A DNA stretch of 64,000 nucleotides from Pleurocapsa minor GSE-CHR-MK 17-07R (lineage in GTDB: Bacteria; Chloroflexota; Anaerolineae; Aggregatilineales; Phototrophicaceae). Positions 52,533-61,127 of this stretch are shown here, piece by piece (positions within the stretch are counted from its first letter, which is position 1; each line of letters begins with the position of its first letter). Position numbers and translations under genes: made by a program. The notes beneath the pieces are model-generated. The model was given only the letters and a program-made list of their open reading frames with translations. It was not told the origin of the DNA and did not search any database. The stretch is taken from the NCBI GenBank assembly GCA_019359125.1, contig JAHHHY010000001.1, positions 496,001 to 560,000 of the forward strand, in the 5' to 3' direction.

Positions 52533-53467
52533 TTGTCACCTTTACCGCAAATTCCACGATCGACCTGACCGTTTATATCCCTGCCTTGCTGCCGGATGCG
52601 ACGATTCGCGCCACCAAAGCGGTCGTCAGCCTCGGGGGGAAGCCAACGGATTGCTCATTCATTCTGGGCGAGATGGGAATTCCCAGTCTTGCGCTTGGCT
52701 TTATCGCAGGCACGACTGGCGAGCGTGTTATTTCGTTGCTTGAGCCCAAAGGTGTCACCACTGGCTTTGTGCAGGTAGAGGGTGAAACCCGCACCAACAT
52801 CGTGATCGTGCCCGAAGACAATACTGGCGCTACTACCATCACGACGACCACGATGTCGGTCACGCCTGAGCAGTTGGAAGCGGGGATCCAGGTCTTGCAG
52901 TCAGCACTCGGACGCGCTTCAGTGCTGGTGACCGGCGGCACACTGCCATTTGGCCTGCAACCCGACTTCTACCAACGTATGATCAGGATGGCGAAGTCGG
53001 CCAATGTACCCGTGATTTTTGACGCTGCGCAGCAGAATCTTGAGGCTGGCCTTGAGGCATCGCCCGATTTTGTCAAGCCGAACCGCGATGAGCTGTCAGG
53101 TCTGGTTGGTTTTACAGTGCGCACGTTGAATGAAGCCTATCGCGCTGGGCGTTATATTGTCGATAAATTCGGCACACAGCCGATCATTACGCTGGGTGGC
53201 GATGGTGCTCTGGCTGTGCTGCGTGATCGCGCCATCTATGCGCATGCTTTGCCTGTAACTGTTGTGAGTGCGGCTGGTGCAGGCGATGCCATGCTGGCGG
53301 GCATTGCAGCATCGATTGAACAGGGGCTGACTCTCGAAGATGGGATGCGCCTGGGTACGGCAGCGGCAGCAGCCGTCTGCCTTCAGCCCGGAACTGCTCA
53401 GTGTAATCGTGAGGACATTGAACGTTTTCTGACACAGGTCGTTATTGAGCCGTATACACCTGCCTGA
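52529..53467 (+). CDS. PfkB-family sugar kinase (1-phosphofructokinase/tagatose-6-P kinase type)
   Basis: The protein has 312 residues from GTG 52529, inside the aldolase stop. The start FTANSTIDLTVYIPAL, the loop GGKPTDCSFILGEMG, the FVKPNRDELSGLVG region and the catalytic VVSAAGAGDAMLAGIAA (Asp base, anion hole) mark the FruK/LacC group. It phosphorylates a ketose phosphate or sugar for the neighbouring aldolase. FruK-type and LacC-type specificity cannot be told apart here. Confidence 0.88.
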   Translation: MIVTFTANSTIDLTVYIPALLPDATIRATKAVVSLGGKPTDCSFILGEMGIPSLALGFIAGTTGERVISLLEPKGVTTGFVQVEGETRTNIVIVPEDNTGATTITTTTMSVTPEQLEAGIQVLQSALGRASVLVTGGTLPFGLQPDFYQRMIRMAKSANVPVIFDAAQQNLEAGLEASPDFVKPNRDELSGLVGFTVRTLNEAYRAGRYIVDKFGTQPIITLGGDGALAVLRDRAIYAHALPVTVVSAAGAGDAMLAGIAASIEQGLTLEDGMRLGTAAAAAVCLQPGTAQCNREDIERFLTQVVIEPYTPA

Positions 53468-53478
53468 GTGATACCTTG

Positions 53479-54570
53479 ATGCATCCTGCCGAACGTTTGC
53501 TTGCTACGATGTTTGATCGAGAGTATGCGGCGCTGGCAGGTCGTGCCAGTTCAGCTATCTGTGCCCTTCTCACCGCTCTCGACCGTAAAGGGAGTATTGT
53601 GCTGTTGCCAGCCAATACCTGCTTTATCGTGTTGTGGGCGGTGATTGCTTCCGGATACCGCGCACAGCTTGTCGATATCGATTTGCAAACCGGCGGGATT
53701 GATCCTCGACTGCTGGCCTCAATAGATACCCACGATGTTTCTGTTATCATCACGCATCATTTTGGCGGAATTCCCTCCGATATACAGTCCTTGATGGTAT
53801 GGGCGCGTGCGCACAATGTTTTTGTGATTGAAGACTGCGCGATTGCTTTTGGAGCGAAGATACTATCAGTGCCGTTGGGTTCTTTTGGTGATGCCGCTGT
53901 CTTTAGTTTTGGTGTTGATAAGATTGTTGATTTTCGTGGTGGTGGCTTAGTTGCTGTTTCTTCTTTTGATTTGTTTAAAGAAGTGGTGGTTTTGGCTAAT
54001 GACTACGCGAAGTACTCACGTACAACGCAACATCTTGAGCGCGAGTGGGATGATGTCTATTGGGGTCTGCACCGTCACGAAGGCACCGCCCGCAGGCTGG
54101 AAGCGCACTATCCCACCTTGTTTCAGGCCTATCAGTCCATCATGAAGTCGCGCGCGCAGGAAAACCTGGCGGACCGCCTGCTCGATCTCCTGCCCCACAT
54201 TCCGGAGTTACTGCAAGCCCGACGCGAACGCGAAAGCATCCTGATGGGCACCCTGCCGACAGACGAGCTGGTGCTTCCCCGAAACGAATACGCGAATCCA
54301 CTGTGGAAATTTTCATTCCTTGTGCATCACGATCTGCGCGATGATGTACTGGCCGCACTGTGGGAAATGAATGTCATCCACACCACCTGCTGGTATCCAT
54401 CCCTGGTGCCAATGGCAAACGTGCTGCAACCGGAGTTTCCGCAGCAACCGATGCCCAATGCGACCCTGTGGGGCGCCTCAATCATCAACCTGCCGCTGGA
54501 TGACAAAATGACGCCTCTGCTGGCAAAACGCGCAGATGTGGCGATCCGCAATGTGCTGGGAATAAGCTAG
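53479..54570 (+). CDS. DegT/DnrJ/EryC1/StrS-family PLP aminotransferase
   Basis: The protein has 363 residues from ATG 53479 (a TTG precedes it). The fold is type I PLP: GRASSAICALLTALD, LLPANTCFIVLWAVIASGY, VFVIEDCAIAFGAK with the PLP-binding Asp, and SFGVDKIVDFRGGGLVAV with the likely Schiff-base Lys148. The usual GEGG after the Lys reads RGGG. Such enzymes aminate nucleotide-linked keto-sugars, but some members act on other substrates. The stretch ~53860-54000 is strikingly T-rich compared with the flanks. It probably ends the aldolase-PfkB operon. Its stop overlaps the MFS gene stop in CTAG. Confidence 0.82.
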   Translation: MHPAERLLATMFDREYAALAGRASSAICALLTALDRKGSIVLLPANTCFIVLWAVIASGYRAQLVDIDLQTGGIDPRLLASIDTHDVSVIITHHFGGIPSDIQSLMVWARAHNVFVIEDCAIAFGAKILSVPLGSFGDAAVFSFGVDKIVDFRGGGLVAVSSFDLFKEVVVLANDYAKYSRTTQHLEREWDDVYWGLHRHEGTARRLEAHYPTLFQAYQSIMKSRAQENLADRLLDLLPHIPELLQARRERESILMGTLPTDELVLPRNEYANPLWKFSFLVHHDLRDDVLAALWEMNVIHTTCWYPSLVPMANVLQPEFPQQPMPNATLWGASIINLPLDDKMTPLLAKRADVAIRNVLGIS

Positions 54571-55781
54571 TCTCCCCCCAGACGGACCCTCTCGGCTGTG
54601 GCCGCAATATGGGATACCGATGCGCGCTGAAGGAACTCGTTCAGCACGAACAGAATGACCGTCATCAGCAGCAGGAAAGGCAGGATGCTCTCAAGCGAGG
54701 TCTGCCCGATGACGCCTGCAATGCTGGGGCCTATGGCTGCGCCAAATCCAGCGCCAGCCACCTGGAAGCCAATCGCAAATGATGCGCGCTGTGCGCCGAG
54801 CACATGGGGCGTATCCAGCACAAACAGCGGGAACAGCGGCGCCTGCATAAAAGCGAGGAACACGAAGCCTATCAGACCGGTATTTGCCGGGTTGATCCAC
54901 AGCCATGCCGCCCCAAACACCATCGCCAGAATACACACGCGCTGCAAAACCGTAGTCTTGAACCTGGGCGTGATAAATCCAAAGAAAATACGCCCAACGG
55001 TGAACGTGCCCCAATAGATGCTTACCAGCGTGCCTGCTGTAGGCTGATCGACACCGCGCACCTGCGTGAAGATATCAAAGCCCCACTGGCCGGGAATCAC
55101 CTCGGCACTCGCATAAATCATGAACATCAGAATGCTCAGCCACACCAGCGGACTGCGTAGCGTCGCCATAATGGCAGCACGCCGCTGCGGTGCTGAAACG
55201 GATGAGCTGGCGCTCACGGGGGGCTCCCATGAGACCAGCATCAGCACCAGTACACCCACCAGCACGACAAAGAAAGTCGCAATGCCCAGGTATCCCCAGC
55301 GCCAGCCCGGGCCTTCTGCCGTGGCAGTCATCACCAGCGGCGCAATCGTCACGCCGATGCCAAAGCAGGCATGCAGCCAGTTCATCGTTCGGGCACCGTG
55401 ATACGCGGCCACATAGGCGTTCAGTCCGCCATCGATAAAGCCGTTGCCAATGCCTGTTATCAGCGCTACCAGAATCATCACGCCCCACGACTGCGCCGTG
55501 GCATAACCAAGGATGCCGATCAGCATCAACCCGACCGCCAGCAGAAACATCCTGCCGTTGCCGAGGCGCGACGCGATCACGCCGCTGAGAAAGCTGGAGG
55601 TCAGATAGCCGACCATACTGGCGGTCAGCAAAATCCCCACGGCTTCAAGCGGCTGGCCAAATTCCACACGCATGTACGCCCAGCTCACACCCAGGTGGCC
55701 AGAGACCAAACCAATGCCAACAAACGACAGAAACGCAACGAGAATGCGTACCACAGGGCGCTTCAAAGCAGGATGAGTCAT
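54567..55781 (-). CDS. Major facilitator superfamily transporter
   Basis: The protein has 404 residues in 12 predicted membrane segments. The first half shows SFLSGVIASRLGNGRMFLLA (loop 2-3 motif) and ITGIGNGFIDGGLNAYVAAY, which resembles the FucP/hexose and BC-type sugar branch. The second half shows VSIYWGTFTVGRIFFGFITP and FKTTVLQRVCI. It is an inner-membrane secondary transporter, and a sugar or organic substrate is plausible from the neighbouring operon. It converges with the aminotransferase gene and has its own promoter upstream. Confidence 0.88.
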   Translation of the reverse strand: MTHPALKRPVVRILVAFLSFVGIGLVSGHLGVSWAYMRVEFGQPLEAVGILLTASMVGYLTSSFLSGVIASRLGNGRMFLLAVGLMLIGILGYATAQSWGVMILVALITGIGNGFIDGGLNAYVAAYHGARTMNWLHACFGIGVTIAPLVMTATAEGPGWRWGYLGIATFFVVLVGVLVLMLVSWEPPVSASSSVSAPQRRAAIMATLRSPLVWLSILMFMIYASAEVIPGQWGFDIFTQVRGVDQPTAGTLVSIYWGTFTVGRIFFGFITPRFKTTVLQRVCILAMVFGAAWLWINPANTGLIGFVFLAFMQAPLFPLFVLDTPHVLGAQRASFAIGFQVAGAGFGAAIGPSIAGVIGQTSLESILPFLLLMTVILFVLNEFLQRASVSHIAATAERVRLGGD

Positions 55782-55830
55782 ACAGGGCTTTCTAAAGGGT
55801 CGCGGCTGAACATTGGGTTAATTAGAAGTC

Positions 55831-55836
55831 ATTATA
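55831..55836 (-). promoter_or_regulatory. -10 box of the MFS gene
   Basis: A perfect TATAAT on the minus strand (55836 to 55831) lies 50 nt before the ATG at 55781. No good -35 hexamer is seen. Confidence 0.4.
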
Positions 55837-55900
55837 CTCATGTCCGAACAAACCAAATAACCATATCCTTCCGGAGTGGACTTACCGCCAGACTCATGTG

Positions 55901-55930
55901 TTGACAACGGCGCAAAACCTGTGCTATTCT
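55901..55930 (+). promoter_or_regulatory. Strong promoter ahead of small ORF and RIO1 kinase
   Basis: A consensus TTGACA (55901-55906) and TATTCT (55925-55930) are spaced by 18 nt, and TGC directly before the -10 adds an extended element. Initiation is expected near 55937. Confidence 0.7.
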
Positions 55931-55965
55931 GACCGCAGTAACGTGTTATGACCCTTTGGAGGCGT

Positions 55966-56025
55966 ATGATGGCTGTCAACACCGTAACCCCTGCCCATGA
56001 TGTGCGCCTGGCAACCACCCTCTAA
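55966..56025 (+). CDS. 19-codon small ORF (possible leader peptide)
   Basis: A short frame encodes MMAVNTVTPAHDVRLATTL. It has a near-ideal ribosome site (TTTGGAGG, 5 nt before ATG) and lies about 30 nt downstream of a strong promoter. It ends 116 nt before the GTG start of the RIO1 kinase gene. The quality of the signals makes translation plausible. A leader-peptide role in controlling the kinase gene is inference. I see no run of one regulatory amino acid and no clear terminator/antiterminator pair. Confidence 0.5.
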   Translation: MMAVNTVTPAHDVRLATTL

Positions 56026-56141
56026 GAACCACCCTGCCCTACCCTCTTAGTCAGGCTGTCAGCGCACACAACTTCCGAACGTAGCTTTCGGTATGTTTTG
56101 CTGTGTATTTGCTTTGACGAACAGAGGAAACCATCAACATC

Positions 56142-57182
56142 GTGTCCACATTCCTATACGACGACACCTTCGATGAATACGAAGACGCATTCAATGCGCG
56201 TCAGATCCGCCGTGCCGAGCGCCGGCCCAAAAAACTCAAGCCAGACAAGCGCGCGCATGACAAGCCTGTCAAGGACATTATCGGCGGCCTGTCTGACGAT
56301 CCGTCAGATACAACCGGCTTTTCGATGACCTATCAGCCCAGCCAGTTTGAGGCCGTGTGGCTGAAAGACTCGCTGCATCCGCTCTTTGACAAGGCGATCA
56401 TCATGGACGTACTGGCCTCCATCAAAGGCGGCAAGGAAGCCAGTGTCTACCGCTGTGAGGCCCATCCTGCGACAGGGGCACATCTGGTCGCGGCCAAGGT
56501 TTATCGTCCGCGCATGTTTCGCAACCTGCGCAACGACGCCATGTATAAAGAAGGCCGTGCCATGCTGAACAGCAGTGGCAAGCTCATTAAAGAGAGTGAC
56601 ATGCGCGTCATGAAGGCGCTGGCCCAGAAATCGACCTACGGTGACCAGGTCGCGCACACCAGCTGGCTGATGCACGAGATGAACACGCTGAATCTGCTCT
56701 ATGAAGACGGTGCGCGCGTGCCCCGGCCGTATGGCACGGCCCTCAACGCCATCGCCATGGACTACATCGGTGATGAACACACGGCGGCCCCGCCCCTGTC
56801 GCATGTAACGCTGGACAGCCACGAGCGCACCGGCTTGTTTGTCGATGTCATGCGTACCGTCGACACCATGCTCAAACACCGCCTGGTACACGGTGACCTG
56901 AGCGCGTTCAATATCCTGTACTGGCGCGGCCAGATTACGGTCATCGACTTTCCGCAGGTGGTCAGCATCGACAGCAACAGCGTCGCGCTGAAGATCCTCG
57001 AACGAGACGTACAGCGCGTATGCGAGTACTTTGCGGACCAGGGCGTGACGGGCACGTCGGCCTATCCCTGTGACCCCGTCGCATTGATGGACGGCTTTCG
57101 CCGCCGCCACTTCCGCCGCCTGTCGCGCTACCGTGAGGCGGATTTCTCGCGTGCCACGCTGCCTGAAGACGTCGAAGATTAA
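56142..57182 (+). CDS. RIO1-family serine/threonine protein kinase
   Basis: The protein has 346 residues from GTG 56142. Kinase landmarks are ASIKGGKEASVYRCEAHP (RIO nucleotide loop), LVAAKVYRPRMFRNL with the catalytic Lys, the hallmark VHGDLSAFNILYW, and ITVIDFPQVVSIDS with the metal Asp. STYGDQVAHTSWLMHEMNTL is the RIO linker region. The N-terminal ~80 residues are charged and unassigned. RIO1 kinases/ATPases act in small ribosomal subunit maturation in archaea and eukaryotes; bacterial roles are less clear. A GAGGAAA lies somewhat far (about 14 nt) from the start. Confidence 0.92.
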   Translation: MSTFLYDDTFDEYEDAFNARQIRRAERRPKKLKPDKRAHDKPVKDIIGGLSDDPSDTTGFSMTYQPSQFEAVWLKDSLHPLFDKAIIMDVLASIKGGKEASVYRCEAHPATGAHLVAAKVYRPRMFRNLRNDAMYKEGRAMLNSSGKLIKESDMRVMKALAQKSTYGDQVAHTSWLMHEMNTLNLLYEDGARVPRPYGTALNAIAMDYIGDEHTAAPPLSHVTLDSHERTGLFVDVMRTVDTMLKHRLVHGDLSAFNILYWRGQITVIDFPQVVSIDSNSVALKILERDVQRVCEYFADQGVTGTSAYPCDPVALMDGFRRRHFRRLSRYREADFSRATLPEDVED

Positions 57183-57260
57183 CCTCATCTCCGGCTTGAA
57201 CATCCCCGTGCTGCGCGTTAGTATCGCGTGACAGCGCGGGGATTCTCACACAGGCCACAC

Positions 57261-58211
57261 ATGACAATTTCTGATACACCAGCCGTGATTGGCGTCGACA
57301 TCGGCGGCACCAAAATTGCAGTCGTTTCCAGCCGTAAAGACGGTGTCGTGCTGGCCGACGCTACGCGTCCGACACAGGCTGCATCGCACCCCGACACCAT
57401 CCCCCAGCGCATCGCCGAGGCCATTCGTGATGTCATCAGCCGCACCCCCGCAGACATTGCCGGGATTGGCATCGCTTGCCCCGGCCCGGTGGACGCCATC
57501 GCAGGCGTCGCGCTTAATGCCGTCAACCTGGGCTGGAAGCAAATGCCCATCCGGCAAACGCTGAACGAAGCGCTTGGATCCTCCGCGCCACCCATTTTCC
57601 TGCAGAATGATGTCAACGCGCTGGCCGTCGGTGAACACGTCTTCGGGGCTGGCTCAGACGGTGCCGACTTCGTGCTCATGGCGATGGGCACCGGATTGGG
57701 CGGTGGCGCGTTCACCAATGGCCTATTGGTGAATGGCGCGCGCGGTTGCGCCATGGAGGTTGGGCACATCGTGCTGCATCCCAATGGGCGGCCGTGTAAC
57801 TGTGGGCTGCTGGGGTGCGCGGAACGCTATGCCAGCGGCATTGGCCTGGCAGATGGCGCGATTGCCCACGGGCTTGTCAATGATGATGGCACCGCTGTTT
57901 CCACCCGCACGCTGGTAGACATGGCGCGGCGCGGAAGTGCTCAGGCACTGGCGGTGATCGATGATGCTGCCGATGCGCTGGGCCAGGTCATGGCATGGAC
58001 AGCCGTCGCCTACGACCCGGCGCGCATCATCATCGGCGGCGGGCTGGGCACTGCCATTTTCGACCTGATAGCCCCCCGGGCGACACGCGCCATGCAAGGC
58101 CGGCTCATGCATGACATCGGTCAATCGATGCAGGTGGTGCCTGCACAGGTTTCAGCGACCGCGCTCGGCGCTGCTGCACTCGCCTTCTATGGCCTGGAGC
58201 AGCGCTCATGA
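57261..58211 (+). CDS. ROK-family sugar kinase (glucokinase-like)
   Basis: From ATG 57261 the protein has 316 residues; the frame opens at GTG 57228. Motifs are VIGVDIGGTKIAVVSSR (ATP phosphate loop), IAGIGIACPGPVDAIAG, FLQNDVNALAVGEHVFG with the catalytic Asp, MEVGHIVLHPNGRPCNCG and LLGCAERYASG (His plus zinc cysteines). It phosphorylates glucose or a related hexose, possibly GlcNAc or ManNAc. The stop overlaps the amine oxidase start by 4 nt. It keeps every motif that the degenerate ROK regulator at 25584 has lost. Confidence 0.9.
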   Translation: MTISDTPAVIGVDIGGTKIAVVSSRKDGVVLADATRPTQAASHPDTIPQRIAEAIRDVISRTPADIAGIGIACPGPVDAIAGVALNAVNLGWKQMPIRQTLNEALGSSAPPIFLQNDVNALAVGEHVFGAGSDGADFVLMAMGTGLGGGAFTNGLLVNGARGCAMEVGHIVLHPNGRPCNCGLLGCAERYASGIGLADGAIAHGLVNDDGTAVSTRTLVDMARRGSAQALAVIDDAADALGQVMAWTAVAYDPARIIIGGGLGTAIFDLIAPRATRAMQGRLMHDIGQSMQVVPAQVSATALGAAALAFYGLEQRS

Positions 58212-59482
58212 GCGCACAGCATGTGGATGTGGTTGTCGCAGGTGCTGGTGTGGCCGGGCTTCAGGCCGCCAACACGCTGGCCGAGCACGGGCTTTCGGTC
58301 ACTGTGGTCGAGGCTTCTGATCGCGTCGGCGGCAGGATTCACACAGCCTATACCGCCTCTGGCGAGCCTGTTGAGCTGGGTGCAGAGTTTGTACACGGCC
58401 GTCAGCCGCGCACGCTGGCCTGGCTGGAACGCGCCAGCCTGTCGCTGGTGCAGGCAGACGACCGCATCGTCTGGCTGGCCGGTGGGCAGCCTCAGCCGCT
58501 CGACGCCGTGCTTGAGGGATATGGCATTATTGAAGGCATCAGCGCGTATGAGGGTGCAGACGTCCCGGCTTCTGACTACCTTGATGCGCTGGCGACACAA
58601 TACAGCCCGGCAGCTATCCAGTTTGCACGGCGCTACATCGAGGGTTTTAACGCGGCCAGGCAGGAAAAAATCAGCACGCTCTGGGTAGCAAAGACTGAGG
58701 CCGAGCTGGACGCCAACGGAGGTGAACACAACTATCGCGTCATGCAGGGATACGAACGACTGCCCCGGTTCATGGCAGAGGAAGCCCGCCGTCTTGGGGT
58801 TACCTTTCGCCTGGGCCAGTCTGTCAGCACGATTCTGCTCACCGGTGATGGCATTGAAGTACACACAGCCGCAGGAGACATCCTAACTGCCTCAGCCTGC
58901 GTGGTCGCGCTGCCGCTGGCCACAATCCAAAAACACCAGTCACGCCTGCTGCCGCATGCGCATATGCTCACGGACGCACTGGCCAGCCTTGAGCCTGGTT
59001 TCACCTACAAGGTATCGCTTGAATTTCAGGTCCCGCACTGGCCAGCCGATGTCGGCTATATCTTCAGCAGCCCACCGGATATTCAGACCTGGTGGACGCG
59101 CCCCGGATCTTCCGTCATCACCGCGTGGTTTCCGCCTGAACCGGCCGAACAGACCCCATTCACCATCCCACAACTGCGCGAAAAAACGCTGGCGTCTCTG
59201 GCCTCAGTGCTGGGTATCGCACGACATACACTGGAAAGCACGCTGGTAGCGATGCATCAGAAGGTCTGGCACGGTGCAGATGAATTTGGGCTGGCCTACA
59301 GCTACGTACGCGTGCATCAACTGGCTGCCCCTGCCAGGCTGGCAGCGCTCAACCTGCCCGGCATCTATTTCGCCGGCGAACACTGCGCACCAGGCTATGC
59401 ACAGGGCACGGTTCATGGCGCGCTGGCCAGTGGCGAAGCCGCCGCAGAGCGCGTGATACACCGTCTGGGCGGCACTCATTAA
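58208..59482 (+). CDS. Flavin-containing amine oxidase family protein
   Basis: The protein has 424 residues. The FAD-binding start VDVVVAGAGVAGLQAANTLA is followed by LSVTVVEASDRVGGRIHT, and GEPVELGAEFVHG and the C-terminal GIYFAGEHCAPGYAQGTVHG with ALASGEAAAERV complete the GMC-like amine oxidase (MAO/polyamine oxidase) pattern. Substrates in the family include monoamines, polyamines and amino acids; none can be fixed here. There is no signal peptide. It is translationally coupled to the ROK kinase gene. Confidence 0.88.
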   Translation: MSAQHVDVVVAGAGVAGLQAANTLAEHGLSVTVVEASDRVGGRIHTAYTASGEPVELGAEFVHGRQPRTLAWLERASLSLVQADDRIVWLAGGQPQPLDAVLEGYGIIEGISAYEGADVPASDYLDALATQYSPAAIQFARRYIEGFNAARQEKISTLWVAKTEAELDANGGEHNYRVMQGYERLPRFMAEEARRLGVTFRLGQSVSTILLTGDGIEVHTAAGDILTASACVVALPLATIQKHQSRLLPHAHMLTDALASLEPGFTYKVSLEFQVPHWPADVGYIFSSPPDIQTWWTRPGSSVITAWFPPEPAEQTPFTIPQLREKTLASLASVLGIARHTLESTLVAMHQKVWHGADEFGLAYSYVRVHQLAAPARLAALNLPGIYFAGEHCAPGYAQGTVHGALASGEAAAERVIHRLGGTH

Positions 59483-59488
59483 ACGCAA

Positions 59489-59932
59489 TTACAGCAGGCT
59501 GACGATTCGGCCATCCCGGTTAAAAAAGCCCTCGGTATCCACCTGAAGCACCCCGTCATAGCGGGCAAACAGGCTGTCGATCAGCGGGCTCATCAGCGTA
59601 TCATATTGTTCATGGCCGCCGCGCAGCACATGAATCACCAGCATCCCGCTGGCCTCTTCCAGCCACGCGCTGACCTGCACCGCGGCCGGATCATCCTGCT
59701 TGTTCAGCTCATCCAGCAGGTCCTCCAGATCCCCATCAAACAGATCGTCGCCCGGCCTGTTGACTTCCAGCTCGCCCAGCAGCACTTCACCAAAGTAAAG
59801 CTCGGCAGAATTCTCGTCAATGGGGTCCGCCAGCAGCAGATACTCCTCATGAACCTCCAGGAACAGCGCACCCAGCTCAGGCAGAGACGCCATCTCCGTG
59901 CCGCTGATAAAGTAACGCATGAATGTGCTCAT
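59489..59932 (-). CDS. Acidic hypothetical protein
   Basis: I do not recognise this 147-residue protein. It is strongly acidic, with a Leu/Asp/Glu-rich middle (DDLFDGDLEDLLDELNKQDD), no membrane segment and no signal peptide. The alternating strand and helix appearance suggests a small cytoplasmic domain. Its ATG overlaps the stop of the DUF4432 gene (ATGA), so the two are made together. The convergent amine oxidase gene ends 6 nt away. Confidence 0.7.
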   Translation of the reverse strand: MSTFMRYFISGTEMASLPELGALFLEVHEEYLLLADPIDENSAELYFGEVLLGELEVNRPGDDLFDGDLEDLLDELNKQDDPAAVQVSAWLEEASGMLVIHVLRGGHEQYDTLMSPLIDSLFARYDGVLQVDTEGFFNRDGRIVSLL

Positions 59933-60981
59933 GGGGCCTCTTGGATGATCCGCATCGTCAGATGAAAGGTGTCGGTTTCACCCGGCGGCAGCATGCGCAG
60001 GGTGCCATTTTCTCGTGCCGCCACCCGTCCCACAGGTGAGCAGTTGCCCGGCTCGATGCCCAGCGTGTAGTCGCCAAAGCCCATCTGCTTCCACTCGGTC
60101 AGGTTGTTCAGCTCCTGTGGATTAAAATCGAGCGCCATGCCGATATTCAGCCGGTGATTGAAGACGGCTGCTGACGCCTGTGTCGCGCTCTTGTCCAGAT
60201 GATGCCAGTACACCTGTTCAGCAAATCCGGGCACCGGCTCGATCATCTGCTGCCAGCTGTCCAGCCCGACAGCGGCGATGTCGTCGCGCGGCACCACCTG
60301 CACAGCAGGACTAGTCATGGTGGAGTCCGGAGAAACGACCGGGTAGCCAAAATTACAGTGATACAGCACCATCAGTGGGGCCGGTGTGCCTCCAAAATTA
60401 CGGACGCGATCCGTGATCGACAATTTTGCTTCCCCTGCCCTCACTTCAATCGTACGGTCCAGCCTCAGCTTGTAGCCAAACAGGGACACTTCATCCAGCG
60501 AGCCGTGCAGCCGCAGCACAAAATCGTTATCTGACACAAGGCGCTCGATGCGAATGTCATACGCCGGAATATTGCCTGCACGGCCATGCAGCCCCAGCGC
60601 CTCGTTCCTGTATTCGGTATCAATCATCTTGCCAGGTGTGAATCCAGCATTGGTGATACCGCACAGCGCCAGCAGGCCACCATGAAAAGAGCGCAGCCAG
60701 CCCAGATCCTCCGGCTCATAGCGATGCGGATGCACAGCGCCTGTGCCAGACTGCCAGGCCAGCGGAATGCCCTGGTAAGTCGCCGTGCCGATGTCCATCG
60801 CACGATCAAGCAGCACCGTAAAGTCAAACCCGCTGCCCGTCCGCACTTCAGCAGCACGCACGCCGCGTTCCTGCCCGTCGTCCAGCGTGACCAGACGAAT
60901 GTCGGCAACCTGCCTCAGGTCGCTCATATAGCTTTCCAGGCTGCGCCGGTTATGGGACTGCCCAAATAATTGCATACTCAC
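59929..60981 (-). CDS. DUF4432 / aldose-1-epimerase-like protein
   Basis: The protein has 350 residues. It resembles the DUF4432 branch of galactose-mutarotase-like beta-sandwich proteins: FDFTVLLDRAMDIGTATYQG, WLRSFHGGLLALCGITNAG, EALGLHGRAGNIPAYDI with the conserved His, and VLYHCNFGYPVVSPDS. It may epimerise or isomerise sugars (YihR/YphB-like). GTG 60981 has the better spacing to AAAGG; ATG 60975 is the alternative. It forms a two-gene unit with the acidic protein. Confidence 0.83.
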   Translation of the reverse strand: MSMQLFGQSHNRRSLESYMSDLRQVADIRLVTLDDGQERGVRAAEVRTGSGFDFTVLLDRAMDIGTATYQGIPLAWQSGTGAVHPHRYEPEDLGWLRSFHGGLLALCGITNAGFTPGKMIDTEYRNEALGLHGRAGNIPAYDIRIERLVSDNDFVLRLHGSLDEVSLFGYKLRLDRTIEVRAGEAKLSITDRVRNFGGTPAPLMVLYHCNFGYPVVSPDSTMTSPAVQVVPRDDIAAVGLDSWQQMIEPVPGFAEQVYWHHLDKSATQASAAVFNHRLNIGMALDFNPQELNNLTEWKQMGFGDYTLGIEPGNCSPVGRVAARENGTLRMLPPGETDTFHLTMRIIQEAP

Positions 60982-61075
60982 AGCAAACCTTTCTGAAAAA
61001 CGAATCTACACTATGCCTATACGCTACCACTGCGCCATGTCGTAGGCAAGACGTCAGGCGTAAGCTGCGAATTAA

Positions 61076-61084
61076 TGTTACACT
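61076..61084 (+). promoter_or_regulatory. Extended -10 promoter of the L,D-transpeptidase gene
   Basis: TGT precedes TACACT (61079-61084), 44 nt before the ATG at 61128. No strong -35 is visible. The 146-nt gap also holds the start region of the divergent DUF4432 gene. Confidence 0.4.
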
Positions 61085-61127
61085 TTACCAATCATTCTAA
61101 CGTTTACATGCGCCACGCCGGAATCAC

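Noticed and set aside
56304-57203. 299-codon minus-strand ORF opposite the RIO1 kinase
   Set aside because: RIO1 motifs on the plus strand are complete; the antisense frame is open only because of GC-rich codon bias.
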